Positions 14,727-17,494 of a DNA stretch of 17,494 bases are shown here, one piece after another (the stretch's first letter is position 1; each line of letters opens with the position of its first letter). The notes under the pieces were generated by a model. That model saw only the letters and a program-made list of their open reading frames with translations, did no database searches and was not told the DNA's origin. This DNA comes from Bacteroidota bacterium (GTDB lineage Bacteria; Bacteroidota; Bacteroidia; Bacteroidales; GCA-2748055): positions 1 through 17,494 of the forward strand of contig JAAEOI010000703.1 in NCBI GenBank assembly GCA_024244665.1. The letters run 5' to 3'. A program made the translations under genes and the position numbers.

Positions 14727-15523
14727 GACTTTGCTGATTTAAGAGGATCCGTGGTTTTCATTGGCTGGGATGCAACCCAGTTGGTCAATTCGATAAATTG
14801 TTGAACGTCGAGCTGTTCAGGCCTTTTTGAAAGCAGTTCGTTATCGCCTTCCAAATTTAGTAAAATAGATTGGATGGAGTTCCTGATCATTTTCCGCCGC
14901 TGGTTGAAAACTGCTTTCACAACTCTTTGAAACAGTGCTTCATCACAGGGAATGCTATTTATACTGTTTCTTTTCAGGCGGATCACTGCGGATGTTACCT
15001 TAGGAGGGGGGTGGAAGGATCCCGGTTTAACCGAAAACAGATACTCTATGTTGTAATAGGCCTGCAGCAGTACACTCAGGATCCCGTAGCGTTTGGAGCC
15101 ATGAGGTGAAGCGATCCTCTCTGCCACCTCTTTCTGCAGCATGCAAACCACCGAATCGACTTTCTGCCTGTTTTCGAGGACCTTGAAGAATATCTGGCTT
15201 GAAATATTATATGGGAGATTCCCGATTATGTGGAGCTTCCCGCTTGAGAAGCGGTCCAGGTCGAGTTGCAGGAAATCCCCCTCCACAAGGGTTTCATTCA
15301 GTTGGGGCCACTTGTTTTTCAGGTGCTTCACCGATTCGGTATCGATCTCCACGGGGATGAACTGAAAATTCTTCTCCAGCAGCCACCCGGTCAGGATGCC
15401 GGTGCCGGGCCCCACCTCCAGTACCACACCCTCTGCAGGTGAATCCAGCGCATCAACAATCCGCTGTGCGATGGCAGGATCGGTGAGGAAGTGCTGGCCA
15501 AGATGTTTTTTCGGTCGTACCAT
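14723..15523 (-). CDS. rsmA: RsmA (KsgA), 16S rRNA dimethyladenosine transferase
   Basis: The enzyme dimethylates two adjacent adenines near the 3' end of 16S rRNA during small-subunit maturation. The 266-residue protein starts MVRPKKHLGQHFLTD, the standard family opening. It carries the SAM motif LEVGPGTGILT (35-45), the acidic EID at 59-61, the catalytic NLPYNISS (102-109), and FNQRRKMIRNS (206-216). The frame stays open upstream to 16318, but that extension is antisense to the neighbouring PLP enzyme and has no family similarity, so ATG 15523 is the start. GAGAAG 4 bases upstream is a weak ribosome site. The stop overlaps the mgtE start. Confidence 0.95.
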   Translation of the reverse strand: MVRPKKHLGQHFLTDPAIAQRIVDALDSPAEGVVLEVGPGTGILTGWLLEKNFQFIPVEIDTESVKHLKNKWPQLNETLVEGDFLQLDLDRFSSGKLHIIGNLPYNISSQIFFKVLENRQKVDSVVCMLQKEVAERIASPHGSKRYGILSVLLQAYYNIEYLFSVKPGSFHPPPKVTSAVIRLKRNSINSIPCDEALFQRVVKAVFNQRRKMIRNSIQSILLNLEGDNELLSKRPEQLDVQQFIELTNWVASQPMKTTDPLKSAKS

Positions 15524-15531
15524 GTTCTTCT

Positions 15532-15539
15532 CAAAGTTA
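15532..15539 (-). promoter_or_regulatory. -7 element (TAACTTTG) directly ahead of rsmA
   Basis: TAACTTTG on the minus strand (15539-15532) is an exact TAnnTTTG only 8 bases before the ATG at 15523. If used, transcription would begin near 15525 and the mRNA would be almost leaderless. No TTTG-like box lies at the expected distance upstream, so support is modest. Confidence 0.33.
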
Positions 15540-15551
15540 TAAGGATTTAGG

Positions 15552-15559
15552 TATTTTTG
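15552..15559 (+). promoter_or_regulatory. -7 element (TATTTTTG) for the MalY/PatB-type gene
   Basis: TATTTTTG (15552-15559) is an exact TAnnTTTG on the plus strand, with no good -33 box. It lies 12 bases from the opposing rsmA element. It would give a start near 15566 and a leader of about 114 bases to the ATG at 15680. Confidence 0.33.
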
Positions 15560-15634
15560 GAAGATTAAAAAATATTGAGATGATAAGATTGAAGAATCCC
15601 TATGCCAGCGAGGAAGGATATAACTGTTTTGGTT

Positions 15635-15658
15635 GCAGCCCTGGCAGGGAAGCTTTTT
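15635..15658 (+). promoter_or_regulatory. Terminator-like hairpin in the leader of the MalY/PatB-type gene
   Basis: GC-AG-CCCT (15635-15642), loop GGC and AGGG-AA-GC (15646-15653) form a stem with a 2x2 internal mismatch, followed at once by TTTTT (15654-15658), 21 bases ahead of the ATG. The shape fits a weak intrinsic terminator or attenuator. Only six base pairs form, so it may be chance. Confidence 0.25.
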
Positions 15659-15679
15659 ACAAATAGAAAAGAGAGTAAG

Positions 15680-16855
15680 ATGGAGTATAATTTTGACAGG
15701 TATATTGATAGAAGGGGGACCGACAGTGTAAAATATGACTTGAATGGCGTCATTTTCGGCAGGAAGGATCTGCTTCCAATGTGGGTAGCCGATATGGATT
15801 TTGAGGTCCCTGATTTTATAATGGAGGCGATTATGAAGCGGGCTGCGCACCCTGTCTTTGGATATACTTTTCGTCCGCGTAGGTTTTTCGAAGCAGCTGC
15901 GGGATGGATAAGCCGGAGGCATGGCTGGGAGGTGAGCCCAGAGGCATTCAGTTTCAGCCCGGGAATTGTCCCGGCCCTGAACATGATCATCCTGAAGTTC
16001 ACAAAGCCGGGCGACCGTATCCTGGTGCAGCCTCCTGTCTATTTCCCCTTTTTTAGTGCGGTGACCAATCACAACAGGGAGCTGGTTTATAATGAGCTGC
16101 CTGAGAAGAATGGAGTATATGGGATTGATTTTGATCATTTTGAGGAAGAATTCAAAAAAGGGGTTAGGATGTTCATTCTGTGCAATCCACATAACCCGGT
16201 TGGGAGGGTCTGGACAGCTGATGAACTGGAGCGGCTTGCCGCCCTTGTGGTGAAGTACGAAATCCTTGTTGTCAGCGATGAGATCCATTGCGACCTTCTC
16301 CTGTTCGGGAACAGGCATATTCCCTTTGCTTCACTGGGCAGTGAGGTGGCCGATCTTACCTTTACCTGTGTGGCACCCAGCAAAACCTTTAACCTTGCGG
16401 GGCTCTATACATCTGCCGTAATTGCAACCAACCCTGAGTTGAAAAAGGGGTATGATCGCATACTTGATGCGGTACACGTGGGAGGTGGGAGCCTGTTTGG
16501 GCAGGTGGCCTTTGAAGCTGCATATACCCATGGAGATGAATGGCTCGGGCAGTTGCTCTTTTACCTGGAGGAGAATTACAGGATGCTGACCGGGTTCCTG
16601 GGAGAAGCGATCCCGGGTGTAATGATCTCCCCCCTTGAAGCCACCTACCTGGTTTGGCTCGATTTCACCTGCCTTGAGAAGGATCCCGCAGAATTAAGGC
16701 GCTTTGTCATTGAGGAGGCAGGATTGGGCCTTAACGATGGACCCATGTTCGGACCGGGCGGAGAGCATCACCAGCGTATGAATATTGCCACAACCAGGGA
16801 GGTGCTCCGGAAGGGGCTGGAGCAGCTGTCTGCCGCAGTGGCCCGAGACATCTGA
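15680..16855 (+). CDS. patB: PLP-dependent C-S lyase/aminotransferase of the MalY/PatB family
   Basis: The 391-residue fold-type I PLP enzyme starts MEYNFDRYIDRRGTDSVKYD, the usual family opening. MWVADMDFEVP (34-44) follows, then FSPGIVPALN (92-101), CNPHNPVGR (168-176), SDEIHCDL (199-206) with D200 contacting the PLP ring, SKTFNLAGL (234-242) with the Schiff-base lysine K235, and RMNIA (366-370) with the carboxylate arginine. Family members typically cleave cystathionine or cysteine-type C-S bonds (cystathionine beta-lyase, Cys desulfhydrase); substrate cannot be read from sequence. The frame is open back to an ATG at 15602, but the extra 26 residues have no family counterpart and a purine-rich GAGAGTAAG precedes 15680. 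It is divergent from rsmA. Confidence 0.9.
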   Translation: MEYNFDRYIDRRGTDSVKYDLNGVIFGRKDLLPMWVADMDFEVPDFIMEAIMKRAAHPVFGYTFRPRRFFEAAAGWISRRHGWEVSPEAFSFSPGIVPALNMIILKFTKPGDRILVQPPVYFPFFSAVTNHNRELVYNELPEKNGVYGIDFDHFEEEFKKGVRMFILCNPHNPVGRVWTADELERLAALVVKYEILVVSDEIHCDLLLFGNRHIPFASLGSEVADLTFTCVAPSKTFNLAGLYTSAVIATNPELKKGYDRILDAVHVGGGSLFGQVAFEAAYTHGDEWLGQLLFYLEENYRMLTGFLGEAIPGVMISPLEATYLVWLDFTCLEKDPAELRRFVIEEAGLGLNDGPMFGPGGEHHQRMNIATTREVLRKGLEQLSAAVARDI

Positions 16856-16859
16856 CCAT

Positions 16860-16891
16860 TTTGATAACATTGTCAGAAAGCGGTATATTTA
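16860..16891 (+). promoter_or_regulatory. Candidate promoter for the HAMP sensor gene
   Basis: TTTG (16860-16863), a 20-base spacer and TATATTTA (16884-16891; one mismatch in the last base of TAnnTTTG) lie in the 52-base gap after the PLP enzyme. Transcription would start near 16898, about 10 bases before the ATG at 16908. Confidence 0.42.
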
Positions 16892-16907
16892 AGAAACCAA
16901 TAATTGC

Positions 16908-17494
16908 ATGAAACACAGGTTTCCATTCTCACTGAAGATACTCCTGCCCAGCCTGCTTATTGCATCACTGTTTTTCGTGATTTTTCTCAGTGAACGAAAC
17001 AGCGGGCATCTTTTTGTTACATTTCTCTCGGCTTCGGGCGTGGTGGCCAGTATCCTTGTGGGGCTGTTCAATATTTACAGGGAAAGAAGGCTCCTTAAAA
17101 GGGTGAAAGAGGTGGTTGTTCAGCTTGCCCGGGGAAAGATCCCCGTTTTCACCGCCTCAGATTTGGATGATGAGCATCGGGATCTTGATAGGAGCCTGGA
17201 AAAACTGGTTGAAAACCTTCGTTCTCTTACGAGCTTTGCCAGGTCGATGGCGTCGGGAGATTTTACGGGCAGGTATGAGAAGCTGAGCGCCGATGATGAG
17301 ATTGGTGAGGCGCTTCTTTCACTTAAAGAGAGCCTGATTGGTTCTCACAAGGAGAGTGAATCGAGGCAACAGGAGGAGGAGCACCGGACATGGGCTGCCC
17401 ATGGGCTGGCTAAATTCAGCAAGCTTTTCCGGGAGGCTGAAGATGATCTGCAGGAACTTTCTGCAGAGTTGATGAGGGAGCTGGTGGCCTACAC
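16908..17494 (+). CDS. Two-TM HAMP-domain sensor protein, N-terminal part (cut by window edge)
   Basis: An open frame of 195 complete codons runs off the right edge. Two membrane helices (about 8-28 and 34-56) are separated by a loop of only about six residues, so there is no periplasmic sensor domain. One or two HAMP-like helical units follow: LKRVKEVVVQLARGKIPVF (63-81) into DRSLEKLVENLRSL, and LTSFARSMASGDFTGRYEKL (107-126) into DEIGEALLSLKESL (130-143). A charged coiled coil then leads to HRTWAAHGLAKFSKLFREAE (159-178), a linker I associate with Bacteroidota HAMP-GAF signalling proteins. The output part (GAF, histidine kinase, PP2C phosphatase or other) lies beyond the window. Signals are probably sensed in the cytoplasm or membrane. 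It may be co-transcribed with the PLP gene but has its own promoter candidate. Confidence 0.8.
   Translation, partial: MKHRFPFSLKILLPSLLIASLFFVIFLSERNSGHLFVTFLSASGVVASILVGLFNIYRERRLLKRVKEVVVQLARGKIPVFTASDLDDEHRDLDRSLEKLVENLRSLTSFARSMASGDFTGRYEKLSADDEIGEALLSLKESLIGSHKESESRQQEEEHRTWAAHGLAKFSKLFREAEDDLQELSAELMRELVAY

Noticed and set aside
15602..15679. A 26-residue N-terminal extension of the MalY/PatB-type enzyme
   Set aside because: Family members begin at the MEYNFDR-type motif, and the extension is mildly hydrophobic but not a signal peptide on a cytoplasmic PLP enzyme.
15524..16318. Upstream extension of the rsmA frame to a 531-residue product
   Set aside because: It runs antisense through the PLP enzyme, adds residues unlike any methyltransferase, and the family's standard N-terminus begins at 15523.
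1..17494. Mobile elements, CRISPR arrays, tRNA/rRNA genes, defence or toxin-antitoxin systems
   Set aside because: I looked on both strands and found no transposase, integrase, repeat-spacer pattern, RNA-gene signature or candidate toxin pair. The genes are core chromosomal families.

Overview
The window is ordinary-looking chromosome from a member of the Bacteroidota, most likely the Bacteroidales/Marinilabiliales side. Four things point there: a DUF5916/CBM9-type secreted protein; a HAMP sensor whose cytoplasmic linker resembles those common in that phylum; a purH-mreBCD-mrdA-rodA gene order that I recall from Bacteroidales; and several upstream regions carrying the Bacteroidota -7 element TAnnTTTG rather than sigma70-type boxes. 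Base composition and codon use look even throughout. I see no rRNA, tRNA, CRISPR array, insertion sequence, phage gene or transposon end. Coding density is high: the longest gene-free stretches are about 141-156 bases (1084-1233, 2575-2715, 15524-15679), and each is described under its regulatory entries.

Layout. At the left edge, on the minus strand, lies the N-terminal part of a secreted DUF5916 protein (cut by the edge), preceded by a minus-strand P-loop GTPase of the cyclic 2,3-diphosphoglycerate synthetase-like family. Divergent from the GTPase is an AcpH/DUF479 phosphodiesterase-like gene, starting at TTG. It converges on a minus-strand radical-SAM gene of the lysine 2,3-aminomutase family. 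Upstream of that gene is a tight minus-strand cluster read purH, mreB, mreC, mreD, mrdA (PBP2), rodA. Its genes are 19-21 bases apart, abut, or overlap by one base. This is the elongasome operon for lateral cell-wall synthesis, with the last two steps of IMP synthesis at its head. The radical-SAM gene sits at the tail but appears to have its own promoter.

Divergent from purH is a MacB/FtsX-type ABC permease with no ATPase beside it. It converges on an rsmA(ksgA)-mgtE pair on the minus strand, whose genes overlap by four bases (ATGA). Divergent from rsmA is a MalY/PatB-type PLP enzyme. After it comes the start of a two-TM, HAMP-containing sensor cut by the right edge.

Most of the window is housekeeping: cell shape, peptidoglycan, purines, ribosome maturation, Mg2+ transport. 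I found no convincing undescribed multi-gene system. The best leads are: (1) the aminomutase-like enzyme, which keeps the cluster, carboxylate and PLP residues but appears to lack one of the two aspartates that grip the lysine side chain; (2) the GTPase of the cDPG-synthetase family in an organism not known to use that solute; (3) a RodA with about 90 extra residues of membrane segments; and (4) several small regulatory structures (overlapping divergent promoters, alternative hairpins at a convergent gene junction, direct repeats upstream of the GTPase).
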